Assembly: GCF_000189635.1 (NCBI RefSeq)
Contig: NW_002476319.1
Location: 434,001-498,000 of the forward strand
From: Tetrahymena thermophila SB210
Lineage: Eukaryota > Ciliophora > Oligohymenophorea > Hymenostomatida > Tetrahymenidae
Length of the DNA: 64,000 nucleotides
Direction of reading: 5' to 3'
The first letter of the stretch is position 1. Each line of letters begins with the position of its first letter. The position numbers and the translations under genes were made by a program. Below, piece after piece: positions 40,068-51,056 of this stretch. Under the pieces are notes generated by a model that was not told the origin of the DNA, made no database searches, and saw nothing but the letters and a program-made list of their open reading frames with translations.

Positions 40068-42449
40068 ATGATAAAGTTAGCAAGATTTTTGGTTATTTTG
40101 TGCATTTTTTCAGTTAGTTTTTCTTAGGAATAAAATTAATTCAAACTTGAAGAGTTCATTCGAGATCTAAAAACTCCAAACAACTGGGGAAAGGTGGAAG
40201 GATATTTAGATAATGGGCCTATGGTATAATTAAATTTAAAGTAATTATAATTTTGAAAATTTATTTTTTAATAGAACGGGTATTTTGATTATAACACAAC
40301 TATGGAGATTTACTTCAAGGCTTCATAGGCTTTTCCTGAATTAGTAAAGTAACCAATTGAGATTGGAAAATCATTTTTAAATAATTCTATGTGGGCAATT
40401 GCATTAACTTGTAAACAAATAAATTGAGTATTATTAAATCGAAATAATTTTAAATTTATTTTATGTATTCTAGTAAAAACTGATGATTTAAATGAATAAT
40501 AAAGCATATTGATTGATAGTCTCCATCATGGGAGAGAAATGTTGTCTTTATCAATGCAAATTTATACTTTTGCTAAATTGATTTCTGACTATTCATCAAG
40601 ATATCAAGATACTTTAAATTTGTTAACAGCTTCTGTTGTATGGTAAGTTGTTAATAACTATATAACTAGAAAAGGCAAGATATATTTTTTTTATTATCAA
40701 GGTTCATACCTGCTGTTAATGTAGATGGTCTTATTAAAGTTAAGGATATAATAAATAGAGCAGAAAGAGATTCTGTCAGAAAAAATTTTAATAGAACTAG
40801 TGCTTGCCAATTTAACTTTGGAGGAGTTGATTTAAACAGAAATTATGATGAACATTTTGCACTTGATTCTAAAGGAAGTAGTTCTTATGAATGCTCAGAA
40901 GATTATAGAGGTCCTCATGCATTTTCTGAAAAAGAAACCTAAGCTATGAAAAAATTTGTAGAAGATAGACCAAATTTAAAGATAGCTTTTAATTTTCATA
41001 GGTATAAATTAAACTCTAAGATAAAATATTTTTTATTAGCTTATTAAAAAAAATAGCTATGGAAATATGTGGATTCGCCCTATAAATTACTTGGCTGACA
41101 GAGAAAACAAAGAATTGTAGAAAATGATTAGAGAATATCACATTTACTAAGAATTTGATGAGGAAGCAAAGTTCTCTGAAGATGCAAAGTAATGAATCGC
41201 CCTAAAAAATTAATATTTATTTAAATTATTTTTTTTAGGAAAGGAAATGCAATCATGGTTTTATAAGGAGATTATTTAGCAAATGGAGAAGCCACTGATT
41301 GGATGCTACTCAAAAAAAGTAATTACAAATTGATTAAATATGTAAATTGTTAAAATTTAAAAAATAAATTAGAAATTATTGCAATGAGCCCTGAAATAGG
41401 AGATGAATCAACCACTTTTTTCCCTCCATAATAAATTATATTAAAAAATTTATAAGACAATTATCCTCCTGTTAATTATATGATGCAAAAAATTCTCTTC
41501 TATCCAAAGTAATATTTACAAATATATTTTATTTAGGATATTGTGCATTCAAATGTTTAAATATTTGCATTTTTAAAAAAATAGACTTCAAGGTACTTAG
41601 TTTTTAAATTAGAGTCAAAGAAATAGATTTATAAGTAAGTATAATTTAAAGACAATAATTAAGAACTCAAAGCTAAAAGTGATAACATTTGAGATTTTTA
41701 ATTCTGGTATTGGCGATATCTTGCAAGAACATTAAGAAAGTGCTTTTATTGAGTTGGGTTTTTAACGTGATTTTACAAAACAATAAATAAACAACAGTAG
41801 CTTTGTGAATATGACAAACTAAGATCAAAATGATACTTCATAATAAGCTGGTACCAAGTTCCATTATTTTCATGTTTAGAATGTCTTCTTTGTCGATTAC
41901 AGTGAAGATTACAGATTCTAAAAAATACAAGAGTAAGGAATCGATGAATTTAACTAAAATCTTATAGATTTTTAAATGAATGAACCCTAGTTCTAAAAAA
42001 CTGTCCCAACACAACCTTTGATTGATTTGAGATTTAAAAATAGATTTTCTACTTATCAAATTTCTTTTAATTACACTTTCTCTGGTCGTAGTTATAGAAA
42101 GTACTATATTGTGTTTTCTACTCCATTAAAAGCCTAAGATAGCATGGCTTTTAATATCAGAATTTTAGCAGGAATAGGAAGTGCTTAAAATCTAAAACTA
42201 TTTAATATGCAACAGCCTCCTATTTTTATAGACTAAACTGGATTAGAAGCAGAAGCTGGGCAAGAAGACATAGATGATATCAATGAGTCAAGTGAATAAA
42301 CTGATAGTATATATTACTACACATTGATTCTTTTACTAGCCTTAATTTTGATGTTTTTGATTCTAAGGTTAGTGAGAAGAAAAAGATAGAGTGATATGAT
42401 AGAATTGGTAAATGAAATATCACAAAACAATAAGATAGAAATTAGTTGA
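40068..42449 (+). CDS. Secreted, membrane-anchored M14 zinc carboxypeptidase
   Basis: Seven exons (40068-40223, 40275-40410, 40474-40642, 40702-41001, 41057-41188, 41239-41508, 41585-42449) give 675 residues. A signal peptide (KLARFLVILCIFSVSFS) begins it. The M14 catalytic set is complete: zinc ligands in HHGRE (His116, Glu119), substrate-binding GVDLNRNYD, EDYRGPHAFSEKET, the third ligand His253 in AFNFHS, and catalytic Glu350 in MSPEIGDES. The order fits the carboxypeptidase D/E/N (regulatory) branch, which trims basic C-terminal residues. A ~290-residue C-terminal part follows, ending in one membrane helix (~628-650) and a short basic tail, so it is a type I protein of the surface or endomembrane lumen. 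A possible 34-nt intron near 41340 was rejected because it breaks the frame. Confidence 0.92.
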
Positions 42450-43165
42450 AGTCAAGAAAATCGTTTTGTAATTTAAAATTAAAACACAATAAAAATTCAA
42501 TAAAATGCTATTTAAATATCTTCATATCAAAATATCTGCTGAATCAATCAGTATCTGCATAAAAAGATAACCTTAATTTATGTATTTCTTTGTTTTTGTT
42601 TAATATGAAATATAATTGAAAAACTATTTTTGTCAATCGTTGTAAATACTTTTTGTGGATGTGTAAAAGAAATTATCTTGAGAATAAGAATAATTAAATT
42701 TGTATCTCAAAAACTCAATTTTTTTGATCAGAAATATTAAAATTATTTTAATTTTTTTAACTTTTGTTTGTTTTGGCTTTGAGACAATTTATGAAAAGAA
42801 AAATTGAGAGACACATTACTTTTTGATTTGAATTGAGTTAGTCTTCAAATAAAGAAACAATTTATTTGATGGTATTATATTTTATTAAATTTGAAAAAAG
42901 ATATTTTTGAAGTGATTAATTATAGAGAATAGTTGTGGAAAGAGATTATCTATGTATGAATAGGAGGAAAGAGTGAGGGAAAAAATATTTAATATCAAAA
43001 TTTTAATTTATTTAGTAATTATAAAAAATTATATATACATATAATTTGCATGCATGCATGTTATGTTTGCTGAGAAATCTTTGATAAAAAATATTATTTA
43101 AATAAATCAAATTTTAATAAAAAAAAATAAAAAAGAAATTAACTTAAGGTTTTAATATTAATAAA
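42450..43165. other. Intergenic spacer with GCATGC cluster
   Basis: A/T-rich, rising in G near 42770-42970. It contains the palindromic run GCATGCATGCATG at 43048-43060, about 105 bases before the next ATG. Confidence 0.6.
43048..43060. repeat. CATGCATGCATG palindrome, copy 1
   Basis: The 12-mer CATGCATGCATG (43049-43060) recurs at 43743-43754, so the pair brackets the small gene at 43166-43600. Such G/C-containing words are rare in these spacers. Confidence 0.7.
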
Positions 43166-43600
43166 ATGTCTCAACAAGAAGAATAGAAGTAATCTGACGT
43201 TGTTTAATAAAATTCTAGTAAAGATCAAAAATTCGACTTGTCCTTTGTCCACATTAGCACTGATCTTGATAACAAAAAAGTAACCTTAGAGCCTGTCCTT
43301 AGAACCGAGGCCTAAGATAAAAATGGATAGAAGAAGTGCAAATTATTTAAGATCAATTAAGGAAAATAGTTAATCTACAACTGTTTATCAGAAATCTTCA
43401 AGCACAATAAAGACAAGGACACTAGCATTTAATAGATTGATGTCACTTTTTCCTCTAAAACTACTGCTTCTTACATGTTAATATAAGCTTTAGCAGATTT
43501 ATAATTTAATGAAGTTTTAACTATTAAGAGCACTACTGATTAAACAACTGGCACTTCTTATGGAGTTGATGTTACTGTTACTTTCACACCTAAGATTTGA
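43166..43600 (+). CDS. Small protein of 144 residues, unknown
   Basis: An intronless frame, ATG at 43166 and TGA at 43598-43600. The N-terminal 26 residues are polar (Q/S/D/K). The rest reads as a compact, probably beta-rich domain: DLSFVHISTDLDNKKVTLEP, CKLFKINQGKQLIYNCLSEI, IDVTFSSKTTASYMLIQALA, VDVTVTFTPKI. There is no signal peptide or membrane helix. Codons are of the highly expressed type (AAG, ACT, GCT, many C-ending), and G+C is far above the flanks. I do not recognise a family. The coding call rests on composition and balanced residues. Confidence 0.7.
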
Positions 43601-44533
43601 GAACGATTAATATGTTATCTTAACCAATCCCTATATCCCCTTATTAATTAGTTATTGAAAATTTAAAAGAATTCAATATTTCTTTGTATAGTTTTTTATA
43701 TTTATTAGTTTCTATCTTTGATTGATCATTCAAGCAAGTCCACATGCATGCATGGGCTGCATAAAAATCTCTTATAATAAATGAAGGACTAATAGATTAT
43801 GTTAAATTTCATGTATTACGCAAATATATCTTTCTTTGTAAAAATTATTTTCATACGCCTTACAAGCAAGTATTTTCTTCCCTTTTTAAAATCAATTCTT
43901 TATGCGAATTATTTTTAAAAATTATTCTTGCACGAATGAGTTATTCAGAAATTGTTTAAATTTTCTTTCTTAACAATATATCTTCAATTAAACGAGACAA
44001 ATCGTCTTATATAATCGATGAAATGTTATTTATTCAATATCTTTTTTAATAAATTTAATAGACTTGCTAGAGATATGCGTATTTTTTCCAAAACTATTTT
44101 CAAAGTGTGTTTTTTTTAAAAGTATTTTAAAAAATTAAATACAATATAAAATTAAAATTTTTTTTTTGTTTTAACAAAATAATAGAAAGATAGATATTGT
44201 ATTTTTTAGACAAAAATAAATTTCAAAAAAGCTATTATTAATAATCTTGAATATCTAAAATTCATCCTAATTTATTTTATTCTTTCAATAAAATAAAAGT
44301 AAAAATGTTTTTACAAAAATAAATTGATTTAAAACATGATAAAATTTAAAATTATAATTTACAAATTAAATTAATTTAATTAATTTTCAAATTGTTTTAA
44401 ATTCTAATATATATTTCTGTTTACTGCTATTTTAGTTTTCTCTCATGAATATATTTATTTATTCTCTTTTTACAAAAAGTATTTCTAAAATTAATTTTCA
44501 TGAAATTTTAAACTTGAAAAAGTATTCTGATTT
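43601..44533. other. Convergent intergenic spacer
   Basis: This spacer holds the second CATGCATGCATG copy (43743-43754). The remainder is A/T-rich with no gene recognised. Confidence 0.6.
43743..43754. repeat. CATGCATGCATG palindrome, copy 2
   Basis: Exact second copy of the 12-mer found at 43049-43060. It lies 143 bases after the stop of the small gene. Confidence 0.7.
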
Positions 44534-46589
44534 TCAACTATTTAAGCTTCCTCTTACTGTCGAAGTACTTCTTTTTTTGATGAGGAAATTATTATAAACT
44601 TTATTTTGAGGACTACTTGATGTTTTAGCTTTATTTTGCTTATCAATTTCAAAGTTTCTGGAGTTTCTAAATGAAACTGTGTAAGAAGAATTTATATTTT
44701 CTATATCATATTATTAAGACTATTGTAATTTTTAATTGTATTATTTTTATAAAGCAAATCCTATTGATTGCTTTGCTAAACTATAGGAGCTATTTGGGCT
44801 ATAATTTTATTAAGTTTTTGGTCTGTATACTTTTTCTGCTGTGTAATGATACTATTATTCGGCTTCGAAACTTCTATCACAATTAGTTTTTAGCTTTTGA
44901 ATTAAATTATTTTTCATATTTTAAACCTCTTCAGTGTACTTAGATATTTAGTTGTTTGATAAATTATCGCTGTATCTTGAAATTTAGGTGTAACCCCTGT
45001 CTTTAGAATAACATTCTGTTTCGGTGATTCTTGGAGAAGAGCGAGGAGACTAAGTGACTAATCTGTTTACTTAAACAAATTCTTTAACTTTTATTGTTGG
45101 GTCATACAAATTTATTTAATTATCAAAAATATTCTTATTTTGGTCTGTAAAATCATTTGTGAAATCCGCTGTTGGTATAGCTTTTGTAAGACAATTCCAA
45201 TCTTTATATCTGGAAGAGAACCCTCCACCTGCTCCAAGTGAAGAAGATCTTATCGTTGATCCTAACTGAGAAAGATTTAATTTAAACGATCTCGAAGCAT
45301 TACCTGTATTTGGTCTTGTTGTTTACTATTCAAGCTAACTATCTGCTATATAAGAAGATAGCGTGCTCTAAATTTTTTTATATCTTTGTGAATGATTTGT
45401 TGCAGGCAAAGGTGTTGAATTTGCTTGCATTTATTAAAATGTCTAGCTATTTTATGCATTTATTACATTCCAATTGCAGCTCTTTTACAAATTATTAATA
45501 ATTTAATCATTTTTTAATTGAATTTTCTTTCTGTTTGTTCCATAAGAAACACTTTAAGCTCTATTTTTGTTTATTTCTTCAACCCATTTGAAAGTACTTA
45601 GTTGAGCATCTTAAAAATTAACTCTTTTTTACATTTCATAAATTTTTTCTTAAGTAATGTCATCTTTTTTCTTTATTTACTCAGGCTTTTTTAAAATAAT
45701 AAATAATAATAAATTATAAAATAATTGAAAAATATTTTAAGGTCTTTACTTCTGTTGGTAAGAACTTTCTTTCATCAAATTCTTCTTTTGACTTTTTAAA
45801 TGATGAAAAATAATTGGGATGCTCAGGTCTCTTATTCAACTTCAAAAAAATAATTTTAATTAATACTATTACCAAATAAATAACAAAAATTACCTTAAAT
45901 TTATATTTTTTTTCATTTACTTGAGCTTGAGCTAACTTATTAAGCTTTACTCTTTCATTTTCTTTTTCTTTTTAAAAGTTTATTTTGTTTTGAAGAATTT
46001 TATCTTAAACTAAAAGGATTCACTCTTTAGTTTCTTCATCTTTTAAATCTTTCTACTAAATATTTTGTAGATAGCGATCTTTAGCTTTTAGTTTGATATT
46101 TTAAATTTCATGAGGTTAATCTTGGTTTAACCTTTAAATCGATTGATCATTATTTTTTATATATTTTATGCTCATAGCATCATCATATTCTCCTTCTAAA
46201 GTTAGCAACTCTTTTATACCATCTTATTCATTAAGGTATCTGATAGAAGATTATTCAGTAAGCTAATTATCAAATTTAAATCCATTTATAGCAAGATCAC
46301 CAAATTGGATATCCTCGTTTTTAATTTACTTATAAGAGCGATATATACAATCAGACTAAGAGGCGTCATCTTCAAGTCTTTTACTAATTCTTGAATTCTT
46401 TGTAGGTGATTCTGACAGCTTCTGCTAAATATCATGTATACTTTTTTTGTGAATCAATTAATTTTGTTAAAATCCCTCAGCCTTGTTCTGGCTCTATTTT
46501 GATGTGTTACTTATTTAACTTATCCTTCCATTCTCTAAATATCCTTTTGTTTGTTGATTTTTTTATTGTAAAACTTACTATTAGCTCAT
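44534..46589 (-). CDS. Coiled-coil protein with one in-frame TGA
   Basis: Three exons (46589-45894, 45839-45750, 45685-44534), all phase 0, give a frame of 645 codons before the final TGA. The first 180 residues are Q/S/K-rich with short helices. The centre is a charged coiled coil (QKEKENERVKLNKLAQAQVNE). A conserved-looking block follows (LNKRPEHPNYFSSFKKSKEE ... STFKWVEEINKNRAQSVSYG). The rest is Ser/Asn/Gln-rich with SPRSSPR. Codon 190 (46022-46020) is TGA, between DEETKE and ILLVQDKILQ in the same frame; the flanking text looks strongly coding. I tested splice choices around it and none removes it while keeping the phase. It could be a nonsense change from Trp (TGG), a sequence error, or recoding. 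No known domain; function unknown. Confidence 0.65.
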
Positions 46590-48080
46590 GCTTAAAAGAA
46601 TAATTATTATAATCGCCAAATAGCTATATGTTTCCCTCTTAAAAAAATATGTTATTCTATAAAATCGTTAAGTTAAATTTCTTATATAAAATTTTATATT
46701 AGCTTTTGTTATGTAAGCAACTTTAAAAATAAATGGTATATGTTATGTAAATCAAGACCTATCTTGAAAATCTAAAGTCTAATTTATTTGTAAATTTTTT
46801 ATTTGATTATAAAGTAAAAAGCAATTAATAATTACTAAATTAATTAGCAATACAAATTTTTTATATTTATTGTTAAATATTAATCAATTTATTACAAAAA
46901 CAACCATTAATTTCATAGCTATTTTTTTCAACCATTAATTATTTTTTTTATTCACAATGGTAAATAAGTATTTTCATAAGATGTAATTCACTTTTGTATT
47001 TTTACATAATTTCTAGCTTATCAACTAACCAAATACTTGTTAAATTTATCTATAAATTATATTTTATCAAAAAACTAAAATACTTCCATACATTTTTAAT
47101 TTATAAATGTAAATTATATTATCTTATCTTACATAAATAATTATTAATTTAAAAAATTTATTTTTATTATATTTTTGAAGATAAACTTACAAATATTTGA
47201 AGATAAATTTATTAATTATTTTAACTATATTTATTAAAAATTAAAAGTTTTATTTTCAGATTGATAATGATAAATATTAATAGAAACTTTCATTCACTAA
47301 TCATTTCTAAATTAAGTATTTTTTATATTTTCCAAAAAAAAAATATAAAAACGAAATTAATTTTCTGTGAAATTATTCTTACAGCTAAGTAATATAATAG
47401 TATTTACAAGAATAATTTTATTTATAAATATCAATAATTCAATTATACTACTATAATAAAATTAATTAAGTTATCACTAATGTATTCTAAATTATTTTAT
47501 TCTTTTTATCATGAAAAAATTTGTTAAATCTATTTCAAGACTTATTTTAAATATTACTATATATTATTTTATCTTTTAAATTATATTTAAATGATTTATT
47601 CAAAATATTTATAAATCAATAATCCAATTAGATTTATAAAATATTTAAAATTAATTAACCTTTATCAATTATTTCTAAATTAAATGAATTTTATTGATTA
47701 ATTTTATTTTTTTATTATTAAAAATTAGATCAAATCTATTTAGGACTGATTGGAAAATATATTTATTTTATCTTTCATATAAAATAATAATAATAATTTA
47801 ATGTTTTATTCAATTTTACATCAATAATTTAACTAAAATTTTAAAAATAATAAGTATTAACTAAGTAAGTTAGTTAGTGATTGATTAACCTTAATTACTT
47901 ATTAATTAAAATAAAGTATTTTTACCAATAAAAATTCGAAGAAACATCAATTTATTATTTTAGCAAAAAAAAAAATAATATTTAGATAAATTATATCATT
48001 ATTAAATATATTAACCAATAATTAGTCAGTAGAAGAGCTTTATCATTGTTCATATTCATTCAATATTATGATAATAATTT
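46590..48080. other. Intergenic spacer
   Basis: 1.5 kb of A/T-rich DNA between two minus-strand genes. Only a degenerate GTTA-type repeat near 47865-47885 stands out. Confidence 0.6.
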
Positions 48081-50351
48081 TCATGTTTTGAGATTTATTA
48101 CATTTATATTGCAGTCATTTGAGCAAGTAAATATTTTATTTTTTTTCCATATAACACCCTCTATTCCACCTAAATGAACTCTTTCAGCAAAAATAAACTT
48201 GTTCTAAACTAAATCTATGATAAATAGATAACCATTTTAAGAACCAACAGCAACTCTAGTTCCATTTTCTTCTAATGATATGTAAGTTAAAGTATGCCAA
48301 TCTTTTATGAAAGAAGTAGAGAAAATACTTACTATTTCAAAATTTCTTTAAGGATCATATATCACTATTGTTTAATCATCAGAGCAAGATGCAAAAATTT
48401 CTTTTAGATCACCACTCATTTTTTTCCAATCAATAGATGTTACAGCTAGTTTATGGGCATTTAAAGTTTATTTTAAGTTTATATGATCATTGGAAATTTT
48501 ATAAATTTTAACGGTGGTATCTTCACTTGAGGTTGCTATTAAATTAATTCCATTTAAACCCCAAACAGAGCTCCAAATTTCTGCATATTTGTCTAGTGTT
48601 CCAAATTAACTAGATGATGCTTATGGTAAATGAGCTTATTTTTAATGTTTTACTGAAAACATGCCATTACATTGATTTTCTTCAAAAATAATTACTTAAC
48701 CTAAAGAGTTTGTTGCTAGCAAAAAAGTCTTATCTTTTATTGTTCTAAATTTTAATGAAGTGATAGAACAATTAGATTAAATTTATAAAATATTGCTGAA
48801 ATCTTATCCATTACTAAATTGTTTTATTATAATAGAGCCATCTAAAGTACCAATTACTATTCCTTCTCCACTAGGAAGCCAATCTAGACAACGTATTCCA
48901 GATTACAATTAAATTTATCTTATAGGATGATTTTCATTATCAGATGTTTCTTCTGATTTACAACGGAAAATCTAAACTTATCCAAGAAAATCACCTACAG
49001 CAAATAAATCGCCATTTTAATTCACCGAAATGCAAGTAGCACTTAAGCCAATGCCTGAATATTTATTTTTTTGAGAAATGTTATAGTAATTCTAAAAAAT
49101 AAATTCATTATCAAAATATGAGAATATATAGTTATTTATAACTTTAAGAAAGTTCGAGTTTGGCCTTAATGCATCTGATAAAATAGTTTGTAAATGAATA
49201 CGAGTATCATTTATGCTTTGAAATATATCAATTTTATCTGGTAAAGGGTTTTCTATTAATGATGAACAATTTATTTTGAGAATTTAATTACTTTAAGGAC
49301 ACAAATATATCTCATTTTAATCTGTTATTTAAATACTTTAAAATGGTTCAGATATAATTTTAAATTTAGAAATAATTGTTAGATCTTCTAAACAATACAC
49401 TACTATATAGTTGTTTTATGTTAAAATAATTCCTAAATTTTAATTATTTTAAATGTAAATAATTTTATTTTCTAACTCTATTTTTTACTGCTTTAAAATA
49501 GCTTTGTCTATCAAGCTAAATAGATTCATTTAATATTGGTATTTTTACTTTTTTTCTTAAACATGATTTTAACATTTGCTGATAATTATTAGCTAATCAT
49601 TTTGGTTTATCAAAATATGTTTAACTTATTCATGTAAAGTTACTTAATATTATTTTTCAATATTCACATTTTGATTAATTTAAAAAATTTCAATAAAATT
49701 TATTTCATTGCATTTAATAGCTACTGCTATATATTTTTCACTTGAGCAAGCGTGTAAAACTGTGCCTTTTTTAATTTAAAAACTCAGAATTTATTTAAGC
49801 GAGGTCTTTTAAAAAATGCTGATTTATCCACTAATAGTCACTGAAATAACATATTGATTTGTTTAAAGTAATACATAAATAGGATCACTAGACATTTTGA
49901 TTAGTTTTTTTCTTTTAGATGAGATAAGATCCCATAATCCAATATTAGATCCTATAGGAATAAGAGCTTAGTAATCTTAAAGAAATAGTATACTGCTATT
50001 TGATATATTCCCCAATCCAAAGGAATCTATTGATATTTACTTCAAAAACTTTTAATTAACCTCTAAAATTTGTTTATCATCACAACTGATTGGAATAGAT
50101 TATTTTATATAATAATTATTATTAGCATACTCAGAAAAACTTTTATTTAGGTATTAATTTAAGCAGCTTTTAATATGAGATTTGCGTATTAAAGGAGGTG
50201 ACTAATTTTTCCCAAATTTAAATTTTTTAAATTAGATTTATTATTTATTTTATATTAATTAAGACGAAGGGAATTTATTTTAGAATACTAAATAAAATAG
50301 AGTGTTATTTTACCTTAATCTAAAAAGCAAGTATTAATTTAATAAAAACAT
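48081..50351 (-). CDS. WD40-repeat protein, unknown role
   Basis: A single intronless frame of 756 residues, ATG at 50351 and TGA at 48081-48083. The C-terminal half holds clear beta-propeller blades: FAVGDFLGQVQIFR, CLDWLPSGEGIVIGTLDGSI, SSVWGLNGINLIATSSEDTTVKIY, AHKLAVTSIDWKK ... FASCSDDQTIVIYD, and ENGTRVAVGSQNGYLFIIDL. The N-terminal half is less regular but contains SNIGLWDLISSKRKK and further Leu/Ile/Gln-rich strands, so a second propeller is possible. There is no signal peptide or membrane helix. WD40 proteins are scaffolds for protein complexes; the partner cannot be told. The first ~45 codons are poor in information, and the true start might be the Met at 49895 or one between. Confidence 0.8.
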
Positions 50352-51056
50352 GACGAGAAAGCAGAGTTAGAGATGGGAGAGAAGAAATAAATAATTTGAT
50401 AAATATATTTGTTAATATTTGCTGCTTATTTTTCTTTTTTGTTAACTCAATTTTAAATTTATATTTTTTTAATTTTTTTTAAACTTTCCAATAATTAGTA
50501 AAAATATTATTTGGTTAAGATACGCTAATTTTTGCCTTCATCTAAATTTTTTGAAAATTAAAATCAAAAAATGAGATTTTGTTTGTGTTGGGTAAAAACA
50601 CACTTTTAAAAAGAAATAAAAAATAATTAAAGGTAGAGGATTTATTTATTTTTTTAGATTGTGTTTGGAAAAAATCAGATAGCAGGCAGCTTGATAATTA
50701 ATTTCCGCAATTATTCAAAATTTGTTATTAACAATATAATCGAAAATTGATAGAATAAGCTGTTTTGATATGAATTATATCTTTCTTTTTTTTTTTTTTT
50801 GATTCCCATAAATTAACAATCTCTAAAGAGCAAATAGAAAATTAAAACAAATCAAAAAGAATAAAATTTCAGAAGGAATTCTAACACTCAACATTAATAT
50901 AATTATTAAATATCTCAAAGTAGCGCCTACTTCTCTTTTTTAGTATTAGAATCAGTCAAAATAAAATATAGCCAATTCTTATACTCGAACGAAAGTGTCC
51001 ATTAGCAGCAATTAGCAAAATAAAATATTTTCAAAGATTTAGGTTTTCAAATATAA
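50352..51056. other. Divergent promoter spacer
   Basis: 705 bases between divergent gene starts. Poly-T runs (13 or more T near 50787) and moderately complex DNA at 50920-51040 were noted; no gene is recognised. Confidence 0.6.

Noticed and set aside
41338-41371. Possible 34-nt intron (GTAAATTG ... ATTAG) in the carboxypeptidase gene.
   Set aside because: It is shorter than the other introns, and removing it breaks the frame before the catalytic Glu motif; reading through keeps MSPEIGDES in frame.
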